NCBI RefSeq assembly: GCF_002007565.1
Contig: NZ_CP015625.1
Span: 310,001 to 374,000 of the forward strand
Source of the DNA: Ditibartonella choladocola
GTDB taxonomy: Bacteria; Pseudomonadota; Alphaproteobacteria; Rhizobiales; Rhizobiaceae
Direction: 5' to 3'
DNA: 64,000 nucleotides
Shown in pieces: positions 29,585 through 39,341 of this stretch; position 1 is the stretch's first letter; each line of letters begins with the position of its first letter. Made by a program: the position numbers and the translations under genes. The notes under the pieces were generated by a model. It was not told where the DNA came from and made no database searches. It saw only the letters and a program-made list of their open reading frames with translations.

Positions 29585-31216
29585 TTAATGGAGATTATGG
29601 GCCGAATGTTTAACCTGTATCTGGTCGGCACCCGGTACAGTATGGCGTTCAATCATCCTGTGCACTCTCAAGCCATCGGGAATCTGGCTTAATTGGCGCA
29701 GTTTTTCCGTTACATCGGCATCGGCCTTTGTGCGGCGGCGATTGTGTCTTAGATAATCCACCCAGGTTGGCATATGATAGGTTTCAATCCACCGATTGGG
29801 GTGTTCGAGATCACGTAACAAGGTCCATTGTCTCGCCCCGTCACGCAATCTGATACGCCGCCTTAGCGACATTGTTTTGAGAAATTCTGCAAGATCTTCG
29901 TCTTTAATCTCGTAATCGATCATTATCATGATCGGGCCACTTCTTGCCTGAAGGTCAAGATGCAGTTCGGGTTCGCGGAATTGATCGAGCGGATCAAGAT
30001 TGAGACCCGGTATTTCAAAGATTGTGAATTTGAACCCCATCAATGCGCCGATGACAAGAAATATTACACAGATATATAAAGCAACGACAGGCGAATAACT
30101 GTCGGCGAGGCTTCCCCATAGCCAGCTTCCGACCGCCATCCCCCCGAAAGAGGATGTTTGATAAAGTGCCAGAGCGCGTGAGACAACCCAGCGCGGCGTT
30201 GACAATTGCACCGAAACATTAAAGAGCGAGAGTGCCAGAACCCAGCACATACCTGCGGGGAAAAGAACAATATGGGCAATGATTGCCGAATTGCTCAAAG
30301 CAAGTAACAGACATGACAATGCGTAACCGATGAAAGAACCGGCAACAATAGCTTCCGAGGAAAAACGTTTTCTTATCTGCGAATTGATAATGCCGGCAGC
30401 TATAGCTCCTATGCCGAAAGAACCGAGTAATGTGCCGTAAATGAGAGCACCGCCGTCGAGTTTGTCATGCGCAATAACGGGCAGAAGTGCAAGAACCGAA
30501 ATCGCACCCAATCCGAACATGAATGCGCGGGTCATAATGTTTAAAAGATGCGGTGACATCAAGACATAGCGCAAACCGTCCGACATTGCCTCGACAAGCC
30601 GTTCGCGTGGCAAACCATTATTGACATAGTCCGGTTTCCAGAAAAACAATGCACCGAGAAGCGGAATATAGCTGAATGCATTGAAAACAAATGCGGCTGC
30701 ACCACCGAATGCGGCAACAATAGCCCCGCCGGTTGCAGGGCCGACACTGCGCATCAGATTGAAACCGACACTGTTCAATGTAACGGCAGCCGAAATATCC
30801 TCGCGCGGAACAATGTCACCGACAGTCGCTTGCCAGGGAGGATTATAAAGTGCCGAACCACAGCCGATCAGAAAGGTGAAAGCAAGCAACAGCCACGGGG
30901 TTAATAGACCGAGATAGGTGAGAACCGCAAGGAGAACCGAAACGGCCATCATCATCAATTGGGCGGTAATCATAATCTGGCGACGATTGAAATTATCGGC
31001 GAGTGCACCGGCCAACAGTGAAAAAATGACAACCGGTAAAGTGTTCGCCCCCTGAACAAGCCCTACCATTGAATGGGACGTGCTGATTAATGTCATGAGC
31101 CAGCCGGCACCGACTGTCTGGATGAGGCCACCCAGATTGGATACAAGCGTTGCCGCCCACAGGCTTCTGAACGCGTGACTTTTGAATGGTGCAAATGCTG
31201 AGCTTTTTTGTTGCAT
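29585..31216 (-). CDS. MFS transporter of the MFS_3 (enterobactin exporter-like) family with a C-terminal soluble domain
   Basis: This inner-membrane secondary transporter has about 12 helices in residues 20-415. The N-terminus FKSHAFRSLWAATLVSNLGGLIQTVGAGWLMT and the loop ADNFNRRQIM are typical of MFS_3, the group that includes enterobactin exporters and multidrug exporters. From about residue 430 a soluble domain of some 110 residues follows (PIMIMIDYEIKDEDLAEFLKTMSLRRRIRLRDGARQWTLLRDLEHPNRWIETYHMPTWVDYLRH). It resembles the C-terminal extension found in relatives and has a ferredoxin-like, monooxygenase-type pattern. The substrate is unknown. It stands alone, so context gives no help. Confidence 0.88.
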   Translation of the reverse strand: MQQKSSAFAPFKSHAFRSLWAATLVSNLGGLIQTVGAGWLMTLISTSHSMVGLVQGANTLPVVIFSLLAGALADNFNRRQIMITAQLMMMAVSVLLAVLTYLGLLTPWLLLAFTFLIGCGSALYNPPWQATVGDIVPREDISAAVTLNSVGFNLMRSVGPATGGAIVAAFGGAAAFVFNAFSYIPLLGALFFWKPDYVNNGLPRERLVEAMSDGLRYVLMSPHLLNIMTRAFMFGLGAISVLALLPVIAHDKLDGGALIYGTLLGSFGIGAIAAGIINSQIRKRFSSEAIVAGSFIGYALSCLLLALSNSAIIAHIVLFPAGMCWVLALSLFNVSVQLSTPRWVVSRALALYQTSSFGGMAVGSWLWGSLADSYSPVVALYICVIFLVIGALMGFKFTIFEIPGLNLDPLDQFREPELHLDLQARSGPIMIMIDYEIKDEDLAEFLKTMSLRRRIRLRDGARQWTLLRDLEHPNRWIETYHMPTWVDYLRHNRRRTKADADVTEKLRQLSQIPDGLRVHRMIERHTVPGADQIQVKHSAHNLH

Positions 31217-31720
31217 CGGTTCCCGTTATATGAATTTATTTGATTCAATCTAGGCGAGACCTATGAAAGCCGCAAGTCTCGATGCCAGGACTTGTTTATT
31301 TCGGGGTAAAAATCCACACACCTATTTTTGATAATATTGTCCGATTACAATTTTAAAAAAGAAAAAGATTGGATTGTCTTTTAATGTCACTTTGAAAGTT
31401 GATATTTTGAAATATATCGTCAGGTTAAGTTTTAAATTGCGAAAAATATATAAATTACAACCGGATTTATAAAGAACATTGTTATCGCCTTTAATCATTG
31501 GCTTGAATGACGTCTGTTTTTTAAAGGCGTTGAAAGAACGCTGAAGGAAAATTGGTCGAAAACCTTGGCAAATGATCGGCAGGGCTAGTAATGGCTGCGC
31601 ATTTCCTATATATGAACCTGTCGTGCAGATGTTTTTGCATTTGCCGATTCATAGACCCTAGCTGGACGACATCCCGGCCGGGGCGTCTTCAATGTCCCAT
31701 TTTTTTGAAAGGATGATACG
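31217..31720. other. Divergent MFS-rpsO spacer with the rpsO leader
   Basis: About 500 bp separate the divergent genes. The middle (31,330-31,480) is AT-rich. Close to rpsO, at 31,665-31,687, GACG and CGTC flank TCCC-GGCC-GGGG, which could fold as a small leader hairpin about 35 bases before the rpsO start. S15 often represses its own translation through leader structures, so this is a possible site, but the fold is not strong evidence. Confidence 0.4.
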
Positions 31721-31990
31721 ATGTCGATTACTGCTGAACGTAAACAGGCTCTCATCAATGAATATGCAACCAAAGCAGGCGATACAGGTTCGCCGGAAGT
31801 ACAGGTTGCTATTTTGTCAGAACGTATTGCCAATTTGACCGAGCATTTCAAATCCCACAAAAAGGATAACCATTCCCGTCGTGGCCTTTTGAAACTTGTT
31901 TCCCAACGTCGTCGTCTTCTCGATTACCTGAACGGTGTCGATGAAAAACGTTACCAGTCGTTGATTTCCAAGCTCGGCTTGCGTCGCTAA
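31721..31990 (+). CDS. rpsO: 30S ribosomal protein S15
   Basis: S15 is a primary 16S rRNA-binding protein that organises the central domain of the 30S subunit. The 89-residue sequence matches the family throughout: [64 protein letters not shown] lies just upstream of the ATG. A clear terminator follows directly, and pnp has its own leader, as in E. coli where the two genes are adjacent and partly co-transcribed. Confidence 0.97.
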   Translation: MSITAERKQALINEYATKAGDTGSPEVQVAILSERIANLTEHFKSHKKDNHSRRGLLKLVSQRRRLLDYLNGVDEKRYQSLISKLGLRR

Positions 31991-31999
31991 AACAATCAG

Positions 32000-32028
32000 G
32001 GCGGGAAATCACAAGGTTTCCCGCCTTT
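32000..32028 (+). terminator. Intrinsic terminator after rpsO
   Basis: A perfect 9-bp stem GGCGGGAAA / TTTCCCGCC with an 8-base loop and a short T run starts about 10 bases after the rpsO stop. The T run is short, so read-through into pnp is likely. Confidence 0.85.
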
Positions 32029-32071
32029 CAATTTCTACAACTTGAAAAAGTCGCAGAAATCGAGGAACCGT

Positions 32072-32134
32072 CATGGGGCAGGATTGCCAGCCGCACAGGA
32101 AAACAATCGTGTGCGTCTCGTTGTCTTGCCCATG
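32072..32134 (+). promoter_or_regulatory. Long leader hairpin upstream of pnp
   Basis: An extended imperfect stem runs from CATGGGGCA (32,072-32,080) to TTGCCCATG (32,126-32,134), with an inner perfect stem CGCACA / TGTGCG (32,092-32,097 and 32,110-32,115). In E. coli a long pnp leader stem is cut by RNase III and used by PNPase to repress its own translation. The position here, 66 bases before the pnp start, fits the same role; the link is inferred. Confidence 0.65.
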
Positions 32135-32199
32135 ACATGACAAAAGAACTAGGCCGTTTAAAGGGGAATATGCCTTTGACGGTTAATCAAGGACAAGAA

Positions 32200-34494
32200 A
32201 TGTTTTTTAACACTCATAAAGTAGAGATTGACTGGGCAGGCCGCCCGCTAACTCTTGAAACAGGAAAAATTGCACGTCAGGCTGACGGTGCAGTTATGGC
32301 AACTTATGGCGAAACAATTGTTCTCGCCACCGTGGTTTCCGAAAAAGAACCCAAGCCCGGACAGGATTTTTTCCCGCTCACAGTCAATTATCAGGAAAAA
32401 ACTTACGCAGCCGGTAAAATACCGGGTGGTTATTTCAAGCGTGAAGGCCGTCCGAGCGAAGGTGAAACATTGATTTCGCGTTTGATCGACCGTCCGATCC
32501 GCCCGCTTTTTGCTGAAGGCTACAAAAACGAAACACAGGTTATTATCACTGTTTTGCAGCATGACCTTGAAAACAATCCCGACATTTTGTCGATGATTGC
32601 CGCTTCTGCTGCTTTGACACTTTCGGGTGTTCCGTTCATGGGGCCGATTGGTGGCGCACGTGTCGGCTATATCAACGGCAAATATGTGTTGAACCCGAAT
32701 ATTGATGAAATGCCGGAATCAAAGCTTGATCTCGTCGTTGCCGGCACATCCGACGCGGTTTTGATGGTTGAATCGGAAGCGCAGGAACTGAGTGAAGATG
32801 TGATGCTCGGTGCTGTTGTTTTCGGTCATAACGGCTTCAAGCCGGTTATTGACGCGATTATCAAACTCGCTGAAGTTGCTGCCAAGGAACCGCGCGAATT
32901 TGCTCCCGAAGATTTGAGCGCTTTGGAAAAGAAAATGCTCAAATTTGCCGAAAAAGATCTGCGTAAAGCCTATCAGATTACCGACAAGCAAGAGCGTTAT
33001 GCCGCTGTTGATGCAGTCAAAGCCAAGGTCGACGCAAAGTTCATGCCTGAAGGTGAAGACGAGCCGGAATATAATGCAGAAGAAATAGCGACAGTCTTCA
33101 AGCATTTGCAGGCAAAGATTGTTCGTTGGAACATTCTCGATACAGGCAGCCGCATTGACGGTCGCGATTTGAAAACAGTCCGCCCGATCTATACGGAAGT
33201 CGGCATTTTGCCACGCACGCACGGTTCGGCATTGTTTACCCGTGGTGAAACACAGGCCGTTGTTGTTGCAACTTTGGGAACAGGTGAAGACGAGCAATAT
33301 ATTGATTCGCTCACAGGAATGTACAAGGAAACATTCCTTCTCCATTATAACTTCCCGCCATTTTCGGTTGGTGAAACCGGCCGCATCGGCTCACCGGGGC
33401 GCCGTGAAATCGGTCATGGAAAGCTCGCATGGCGTGCAATCCATCCGATGCTTCCCTCGCAGGAAAGTTTCCCTTATACAATCCGCGCTGTTTCGGAAAT
33501 TACCGAATCCAACGGGTCGTCATCCATGGCCACTGTTTGTGGTACATCTCTGGCATTGATGGATGCCGGTGTTCCGTTGCAGCATCCTGTTGCCGGTATT
33601 GCTATGGGGCTTATCAAGGAAGGCGAACGTTACGCCATCCTTTCCGATATTCTCGGTGATGAAGATCATCTTGGCGATATGGATTTCAAGGTTGCCGGTA
33701 CAGAAAATGGTGTCACTGCTTTGCAGATGGACATTAAAATCAACGGCATTACCGAAGACATTATGAAAGTGGCACTCGGACAGGCCAAAGAAGGCCGCAT
33801 CCATATTCTGGGTGAAATGGCAAAAGCTTTGACCGGCGCACGTTCCGAATTGGGTGAATATGCTCCACGTATCGAGATGATGAATATTCCTGTCGATAAA
33901 ATCCGCGATGTTATCGGTTCCGGCGGCAAGGTTATCCGCGAGATTACCGAGCAAACCGGTGCCAAGATCAATATCGAGGATGATGGCACAATCAAGATTG
34001 CATCTTCCGATGCCAAAACAATCGAAGCTGCAAAACGCTGGATTCACTCCATCGTCGACGAGCCGGAAGTTGGGCAGATCTATCAGGGTACTGTTGTGAA
34101 GACAGCCGATTTTGGCGCTTTCGTCAATTTCTTCGGTCCCCGTGACGGTCTGGTTCACATTTCCCAATTGGCTCCCGAACGCGTCAACAAGACGACAGAT
34201 GTCGTCAAGGAAGGCCAGAAAGTTTGGGTCAAACTTATGGGATTTGATGAACGTGGCAAAGTCCGCCTGTCGATGAAGGTTGTCGATCAGGAAACAGGGC
34301 AGGAAATTCCGCGCGAAGAAGCTCCGAAGTCTGAAGAATCCGACCATGCCGAAAAACATGGAAAGCATGAAAAGGCTGAAAAGCACCACGAAGACAATGG
34401 TGAAAAGGGCGAAAAGGGTGAGAGGGATGAAAAATCCGATAAGCCTGAAAAGAAACATCGTCGCAAAAAGAATGCTGATAAAGACAAAGAATAG
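32200..34494 (+). CDS. pnp: Polyribonucleotide nucleotidyltransferase (PNPase)
   Basis: PNPase is a trimeric 3'-5' exoribonuclease that uses phosphate and is part of RNA decay complexes. Start ATG 32200 gives the family N-terminus [30 protein letters not shown] and has AAGGA upstream; an ATG at 32,137 would add 21 unusual residues. Two RNase PH domains, a KH domain ([34 protein letters not shown]) and an S1 domain ([33 protein letters not shown]) follow in order. The 764-residue length exceeds the usual 700-715 because of a tail of about 60 residues made largely of Glu, Lys, His, Asp and Gly. Confidence 0.96.
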   Translation: MFFNTHKVEIDWAGRPLTLETGKIARQADGAVMATYGETIVLATVVSEKEPKPGQDFFPLTVNYQEKTYAAGKIPGGYFKREGRPSEGETLISRLIDRPIRPLFAEGYKNETQVIITVLQHDLENNPDILSMIAASAALTLSGVPFMGPIGGARVGYINGKYVLNPNIDEMPESKLDLVVAGTSDAVLMVESEAQELSEDVMLGAVVFGHNGFKPVIDAIIKLAEVAAKEPREFAPEDLSALEKKMLKFAEKDLRKAYQITDKQERYAAVDAVKAKVDAKFMPEGEDEPEYNAEEIATVFKHLQAKIVRWNILDTGSRIDGRDLKTVRPIYTEVGILPRTHGSALFTRGETQAVVVATLGTGEDEQYIDSLTGMYKETFLLHYNFPPFSVGETGRIGSPGRREIGHGKLAWRAIHPMLPSQESFPYTIRAVSEITESNGSSSMATVCGTSLALMDAGVPLQHPVAGIAMGLIKEGERYAILSDILGDEDHLGDMDFKVAGTENGVTALQMDIKINGITEDIMKVALGQAKEGRIHILGEMAKALTGARSELGEYAPRIEMMNIPVDKIRDVIGSGGKVIREITEQTGAKINIEDDGTIKIASSDAKTIEAAKRWIHSIVDEPEVGQIYQGTVVKTADFGAFVNFFGPRDGLVHISQLAPERVNKTTDVVKEGQKVWVKLMGFDERGKVRLSMKVVDQETGQEIPREEAPKSEESDHAEKHGKHEKAEKHHEDNGEKGEKGERDEKSDKPEKKHRRKKNADKDKE

Positions 34495-34516
34495 TCTTTG
34501 AAACAACATTGAATGG

Positions 34517-34548
34517 AAAAAGCCGCTCTTCATGAGCGGCTTTTTTTT
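34517..34548 (+). terminator. Intrinsic terminator after pnp
   Basis: A perfect stem AGCCGCTC / GAGCGGCT (extended by A-T pairs) with a 5-base loop is followed by a run of eight T, 25 bases after the pnp stop. It is a strong terminator. Confidence 0.92.
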
Positions 34549-34550
34549 GG

Positions 34551-34650
34551 AGATGAAATCAAAGGCAGATCAAGGCAGATCAAGGCAGATCAAAGGGAAT
34601 CGAAGGAAATCAAAGAAAATCAAAGGGAATCGAAGGAAATCAAACGGGAT
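34551..34650. repeat. Ten-bp phased tandem repeat, ten units
   Basis: Immediately after the pnp terminator, ten consecutive 10-bp blocks end in ATC (the last in ATT). Three are AAGGCAGATC; others are AAAGGGAATC, GAAGGAAATC and AAAGAAAATC, and the AAAGGGAATC-GAAGGAAATC pair occurs twice, 30 bp apart. The strand is purine-rich and short A runs recur every helical turn, so the DNA may be bent. No gene lies in the remaining spacer up to 34,942. Confidence 0.9.
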
Positions 34651-34942
34651 TTGGTTTTCTTTGGATAACGAGGTTGGAATAAAAGCAATCTACCGGAAAG
34701 TCCGGTTATTTTTTTAAGAATGGTTCGTTCAAAAGCGTTCATTGCATAAAGTGGGTTCTTGGATCCGACATATTGTCAAAAATTCCGGACAGAAAACAAA
34801 TATCTATTGCCGCAAATCTTTGCGGGTAGATCATTGTTCCGGTTTTTGTTTTCAATTTTAAAATTGCGCCTTCTTCAGCATAACGATAAAGGAACAAAGA
34901 TGCGGGCTTGTTAAAAAGCCGGTTTAAAAAAGCGAGTTCAAA

Positions 34943-35944
34943 ATGTCGGTTTTTCTGCCTTTTAACCAGAATGTTATAGAACATCCACATCCGGAAAGTT
35001 TGTGGTGCGCATTCGGTTTGACAGAAAAACCGGAAAACGATTGGGTCAAATCACTCGAAATTATTCAACCTTGGCGGGCGGATTTTTTAACGTTTCAACA
35101 GTCGGGCTTTAAATGCTTGCCCGAATTACCCGATGAAACAAAAAAGTTTTCGGGTGGTCTCCTTGAGCTTAACAAGCATAAAAAACTCAACCAGAACCGG
35201 TTTCTCGCCCTTTTGCGTGTGGTGAAAGCCGGTGGCACAATTATTGTCAGTGGCGATAAATTGTCTGGTGCCCAATCCTTTTTGAAATGGGTCAATTCTA
35301 TTGTTCCGGTTTTGGGGAAGCTCTCGAAAGCACATGGCATTGTTTTCTGGTTGACAGTACCGGAGGATATTCAGGAAAAAGAGCTGGAAACGCTTCAACA
35401 GCTTCCGCAAAGTTTTGAAAATGCCTTCACAACACAGGCAGGCATGTTTTCAAACGGGCGTATTGACCAAGGGTCAAACATGTTGGTCAAACATATGGAA
35501 AGAGTTGTGTTTGGTAAAACGGCCGATTTCGGTTCAGGCTGGGGCTATCTTTCCTATGAAGCGATCAAACAGGCAAAAAAGCTTACCGAGCTTGATCTTT
35601 ATGAGGCCGATTATAATTCACTGGAGGCGGCGAAAACACATATAGGCAGCCTTCATGCTTCACTTCCGGTCGATTATTTATGGCAGGATATTACAAGCGA
35701 GCCGATAAATCGGATTTATGATACAATCCTGTCAAACCCGCCATTTCACGACGGGCGTGCGGCAGATGTCTCATTGGGACAAAAATTCATAAGTGTTGCA
35801 GCGCAAAGATTGAAACCCGGTGGTTGCTTTCTCATGGTGGCCAATCGGCAATTGCCCTATGAAACGACTTTGCAAAAATGTTTCCGGAAAGTACTGCTTC
35901 TTGAAGAGCAGAACGGCTTCAAAGTGATTGAAGCGCGCAAATGA
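34943..35944 (+). CDS. Class I SAM-dependent methyltransferase, RsmC-like
   Basis: The protein of 333 residues has the two-part layout of RsmC/RlmG, the rRNA guanine-N2 methyltransferases. A degenerate N-terminal methyltransferase-like half (residues 1-160) is followed by a catalytic half with SAM-binding motif ADFGSGWGYLSYEAI near residue 195, the acidic DLYEADYNSLEAA, and the catalytic NPPFHDGR near 265-272. RsmC methylates G1207 of 16S rRNA; the exact target is inferred from family resemblance and could be another rRNA guanine. ATG 34943 has no strong ribosome binding site. It stands between pnp and the fab genes. Confidence 0.85.
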   Translation: MSVFLPFNQNVIEHPHPESLWCAFGLTEKPENDWVKSLEIIQPWRADFLTFQQSGFKCLPELPDETKKFSGGLLELNKHKKLNQNRFLALLRVVKAGGTIIVSGDKLSGAQSFLKWVNSIVPVLGKLSKAHGIVFWLTVPEDIQEKELETLQQLPQSFENAFTTQAGMFSNGRIDQGSNMLVKHMERVVFGKTADFGSGWGYLSYEAIKQAKKLTELDLYEADYNSLEAAKTHIGSLHASLPVDYLWQDITSEPINRIYDTILSNPPFHDGRAADVSLGQKFISVAAQRLKPGGCFLMVANRQLPYETTLQKCFRKVLLLEEQNGFKVIEARK

Positions 35945-36454
35945 CGTTTATCAAAAGGCTATAAAGAGGCGGGTAAAGACAACACAAACGTGTTTGAATG
36001 TTTTGAAGACTATTCCGACTGATAATTGAGTGACCACAAGGAAAAAGATTATTTAATCTGTCATACGACGAAATGGCCAATAGAAACGCGTATCAAAAAA
36101 CGTGAATTTGCCATCATTAACGTACCATCATTGACAGATTTGAAAACGAAGCCAAAGGACATTTGCTTTTTTCGGGAGCAAATCAATAGGATAGGCAATC
36201 GTGTTCTGCCGGATTTGTTTCCAAAACTATACTTTTATAAGCAGGTGAACGGTCTTGATGGAAAAGGCAGCAATCAATGCCGCTATATACGATGACAGGA
36301 GTGGCTCACCACAGTGGTGCGACAGCTTGCCTGTTCTGCTGAATTATTCTTGTCGAGTGAGGGGATTGAGCGGAACGGAAGCCTGATAAATGACTGAAGC
36401 CGCATGAATTGGGCAACAGTGCCAAAAGGAAATGCAGACAATCGCCCCCGAAAT
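35945..36454. other. Intergenic region between the methyltransferase and fabI
   Basis: About 500 bp with no convincing gene. A frame at 36,026-36,295 (89 residues, TTG start) has no ribosome binding site and no family resemblance. A small palindrome CACCACAGTGGTG lies at 36,307-36,319. The genes on both sides converge here; only fabI has a visible terminator. Confidence 0.4.
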
Positions 36455-36483
36455 AAAAAACGCGGCGAAAATTATTCGCCGCG
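36455..36483 (-). terminator. Terminator overlapping the fabI stop codon
   Basis: On the minus strand, CGCGGCGAA / TTCGCCGCG forms a perfect 9-bp stem, with the fabI TAA stop (36,472-36,474) in its 5-base loop, followed by a T run (A at 36,455-36,460 here). The last fabI codons therefore double as the first arm of the terminator. Confidence 0.9.
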
Positions 36484-37293
36484 TGATTCGTCACTGTCTT
36501 TGAGTTCTTCCAGTATCGGCATGGACATAATATTATAGCCACAATCAACGTAATGGATGTCGCCGGTAACACCGGAAGCCAAATCGGATAACAGATAAAG
36601 TGCCGATTTGCCAATTTCATTAATATCAACCGTACGACGCAAAGGTGCATTGCGCTTCTGGTAAGAGAAAATCGCGCGCGCTGCACCAATACCATTACCG
36701 GCAAGTGTGCGAACGGGACCCGCTGAAATTGCATTGACACGGATATTTTGCGGTCCGAAATCAGCCGCCAAATAGCGCACCATCGCTTCAAGTGCGGCTT
36801 TTGCAACCCCCATAACGTTGTAATTGGGAACAACATGCTGGGATGCACCATAGGTCAATGTCAGCAATGCGCCACCGTTAGGCATCAGTTTTCCTGCACG
36901 CTGGGCAATTTCTGTAAAGGAAAATGCGGAAATGACCATTGTGCGACTGAAGTTTTCGCGTGTCGTCACATCGACATAACGTCCTTTGAGCTGCGATTTG
37001 TCCGAGAAACCGATCGCATGAACGACAAAATCAAGTGTACCCCATTCTTTTTCCAGCCGATTGAAAACAGCATCGACCGAAGCAATGTTTTCGACATCGC
37101 ATTCAAGCAAAAGCTTGGAACCTAATTTTTCTGCCAAGGGTTGGACACGCTTTCCAAATGCATCTCCTTGATAGGTAAAAGCCAGTTCAGCCCCCGCTTT
37201 TGCGAGCTGACATGCTATTCCCCAGGCGATTGAATGGTCGTTCGCGACGCCCATTATGAGGCCGCGCTTGCCCTTCATCAAACCTTCCATCAT
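36472..37293 (-). CDS. fabI: Enoyl-ACP reductase FabI (NADH)
   Basis: FabI performs the last reduction of each fatty-acid elongation cycle. The sequence is a short-chain dehydrogenase of FabI type: the nucleotide-binding GLIMGVANDHSIAWGIA near residues 11-27, and the catalytic Tyr148, Tyr158 and Lys165 in TYGASQHVVPNYNVMGVAKAALE. The FabI spacing of six residues between Tyr158 and Lys165 is present. The length of 273 residues is normal. Two adjacent ATGs are possible starts after GGAG. It is the last gene of a fabA-fabB-fabI run on the minus strand, 44 bp after fabB. Confidence 0.96.
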   Translation of the reverse strand: MMEGLMKGKRGLIMGVANDHSIAWGIACQLAKAGAELAFTYQGDAFGKRVQPLAEKLGSKLLLECDVENIASVDAVFNRLEKEWGTLDFVVHAIGFSDKSQLKGRYVDVTTRENFSRTMVISAFSFTEIAQRAGKLMPNGGALLTLTYGASQHVVPNYNVMGVAKAALEAMVRYLAADFGPQNIRVNAISAGPVRTLAGNGIGAARAIFSYQKRNAPLRRTVDINEIGKSALYLLSDLASGVTGDIHYVDCGYNIMSMPILEELKDSDESRGE

Positions 37294-37337
37294 ATTCTCC
37301 GTAAGCCTGTGGCACTCTCTTAGCGAAAGTGTCCGGT

Positions 37338-38558
37338 TTATTCGTAACGCTGGAAAACCAGCGTTGCATTGGTTCCGCCAAAGCCGAAAGTATTTGACAG
37401 GACTGTGTTCAGTTTTTGGTTATCAAGACGTTTGCGTACAATCGGCATATCCGCAAACGCCGGATCAAGCTCATCAATATGAGCACTTTCACAGATGAAA
37501 TCATTCTTCATCATAAGAAGTGAGTAAATGGCTTCCTGCACACCGGCAGCTCCGAGTGAATGGCCGGTTAGCGATTTGGTTGCCGAAATCGGCGGGCACG
37601 AATCACCCGAACCGAAAATCTTGCGAATGGCCTCTATTTCCGGAGGGTCACCCACAGGAGTGGATGTGGCATGGGGATTGATATAATCAATTTTATTTTT
37701 GACAGTTGATAAAGCCATGCGCATGCAGCGCTCTGCCCCTTCACCGGAGGGGGCTACCATATCATAGCCATCCGATGTCGCACCATATCCGACAATCTCT
37801 GCATAGATTTTTGCACCGCGTGCTTTGGCCACTTCCAGTTCTTCAAGAACCAGAACGCCCGCTCCCCCTGCGATAACAAAGCCGTCACGACCCGCATCAT
37901 AGGCACGTGAGGCACTTTCAGGCGTTGCGTTGCGTTTACTCGACATAGCACCCATGGCATCGAACAATACCGATAAGGTCCAATCAAGGTCTTCGCACCC
38001 GCCTGCAAAAACACGGTCCTGCTTGCCGAACTGGATCAGCTCATATGCATTGCCGATACAGTGATTGGATGTCGCACAGGCTGAAGAAATCGAATAATTG
38101 ACGCCTTTTATCTTGAAAAAGGTAGCCAGCGTTGCCGAAGCAGTCGAACTCATGGCTTTTGGTACGGCAAAAGGACCAACGCGTTTGGGGCCTTTTTGGC
38201 GTGCAATGTCGGCTGAATCGACGATTGTGCGTGTCGATGGCCCGCCGGAACCCATAATAATACCGGTTTCCGGATTTGAAACTTCGGCAGATGACAGCCC
38301 TGCATCGGCAATTGCCTGATCCATAGCGATATGATTCCAGGCAGTACCACGTCCGTGAAAACGCATGGCGCGACGATCAACCAGTGATTCAATGTCAATA
38401 TGCGGCATGCCGTAAACCTGGCTGCGGAAGCCCAGATCTGCGTATTCTTGCGAAAAACTAATACCCGATTTTGCTTCACGCAAACTATTGAGGACGGCTT
38501 CAGGGTTATTCCCGATTGATGAGACAATTCCCATACCGGTTACAACTACTCGACGCAT
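37338..38558 (-). CDS. fabB: Beta-ketoacyl-ACP synthase I
   Basis: FabB condenses malonyl-ACP with acyl-ACP and is needed to elongate unsaturated chains made by FabA. The catalytic residues are Cys161 (SACATSNHC), His296 ([11 protein letters not shown]), Lys328 and His333 ([12 protein letters not shown]). The protein begins [16 protein letters not shown] and ends in [18 protein letters not shown], both typical. The 406 residues match the family. Its pairing with fabA supports KAS I rather than KAS II (FabF). Confidence 0.96.
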   Translation of the reverse strand: MRRVVVTGMGIVSSIGNNPEAVLNSLREAKSGISFSQEYADLGFRSQVYGMPHIDIESLVDRRAMRFHGRGTAWNHIAMDQAIADAGLSSAEVSNPETGIIMGSGGPSTRTIVDSADIARQKGPKRVGPFAVPKAMSSTASATLATFFKIKGVNYSISSACATSNHCIGNAYELIQFGKQDRVFAGGCEDLDWTLSVLFDAMGAMSSKRNATPESASRAYDAGRDGFVIAGGAGVLVLEELEVAKARGAKIYAEIVGYGATSDGYDMVAPSGEGAERCMRMALSTVKNKIDYINPHATSTPVGDPPEIEAIRKIFGSGDSCPPISATKSLTGHSLGAAGVQEAIYSLLMMKNDFICESAHIDELDPAFADMPIVRKRLDNQKLNTVLSNTFGFGGTNATLVFQRYE

Positions 38559-38598
38559 CAGTATCTCCTTGGTATCTCATAAACAAAGGTTCGCTCCC

Positions 38599-38625
38599 CC
38601 TGTCTATTTGCCACCCTGTCTATTT
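38599..38625. repeat. Short direct repeat between fabA and fabB
   Basis: CCTGTCTATTTG occurs twice, 15 bp apart, in the 77-bp gap between fabA and fabB. It is a small slippage-type duplication; no function is visible. Confidence 0.7.
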
Positions 38626-38635
38626 GAAAGAATAC

Positions 38636-39145
38636 TTACTCTTCCTTGAATAAGGCTACACGCAAATCGGCTGCCTTATAAATTATTTCACCATCGGCTT
38701 TAACAAAACCGTCAGCAATGCCGAGCACAAGCCGGCCACGCATAACACGCTTGAAATCAATACCATATTCGATAAGCTTCGTCTTTGGCGTAACCATTCC
38801 GGAAAATTTCACTTCTCCTGTTGAGATGGCACGTCCCTTGCCGGGTTCACCAAGCCAACCGAGGAAAAAACCCGTGAGTTGCCATAATGCATCAAGCCCC
38901 AAACAACCGGGCATGACCGGATCGCCAATAAAATGGCAGGCGAAAAACCATAAATCCGGTGTGATGTCGAATTCGGCACGAATCAGTCCTTTGTTGTGTT
39001 CGCCACCATTTTCGCTGATTTCGGTAATACGGTTGAACATCAACATTGGCGGAGCCGGTAATTGTGCATTGCCTTTTCCGAACATTTCACCGCGTGCGCA
39101 GCTTAAAAGCTCTTCATACGTGTAGCTAGACTTTTGTTCAGCCAT
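38636..39145 (-). CDS. fabA: 3-hydroxydecanoyl-ACP dehydratase/isomerase FabA
   Basis: FabA dehydrates 3-hydroxydecanoyl-ACP and isomerises the product to the cis-3 form, the branch point to unsaturated fatty acids in anaerobic-type synthesis. The hot-dog fold active site is visible as His71 ([14 protein letters not shown]) and Asp85 ([10 protein letters not shown]), positions that agree with the E. coli enzyme. The start at 39,145 gives [14 protein letters not shown], the family N-terminus, with GGAG upstream; an earlier in-frame start at 39,166 is unlikely. It is the first gene of fabA-fabB-fabI and diverges from irr. Confidence 0.96.
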   Translation of the reverse strand: MAEQKSSYTYEELLSCARGEMFGKGNAQLPAPPMLMFNRITEISENGGEHNKGLIRAEFDITPDLWFFACHFIGDPVMPGCLGLDALWQLTGFFLGWLGEPGKGRAISTGEVKFSGMVTPKTKLIEYGIDFKRVMRGRLVLGIADGFVKADGEIIYKAADLRVALFKEE

Positions 39146-39341
39146 TGTTACTCCATCCGTCAGCACTTTATCACTCTTAGCGCCTTTTTACGACATACTC
39201 TTAGAGCATATTCAACAATGTTGAAACCGCTTTTCGACAGTTTTTGATGACAAAACACGTTCTTAATCAATTTTATTTGTGATAATTATGACCAGACGCC
39301 CGTATAAGTTGAGAAAAGCATAGCTCTAAAGGTGATGGTAA

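Noticed and set aside
33520..34533. A 337-codon frame antisense to pnp
   Set aside because: It mirrors the pnp coding sequence and has the Phe/Leu/Ile-rich composition typical of antisense shadows.
36026..36295. An 89-codon frame between the methyltransferase and fabI
   Set aside because: It begins at TTG without a ribosome binding site, has no recognisable domain and its composition does not look coding.
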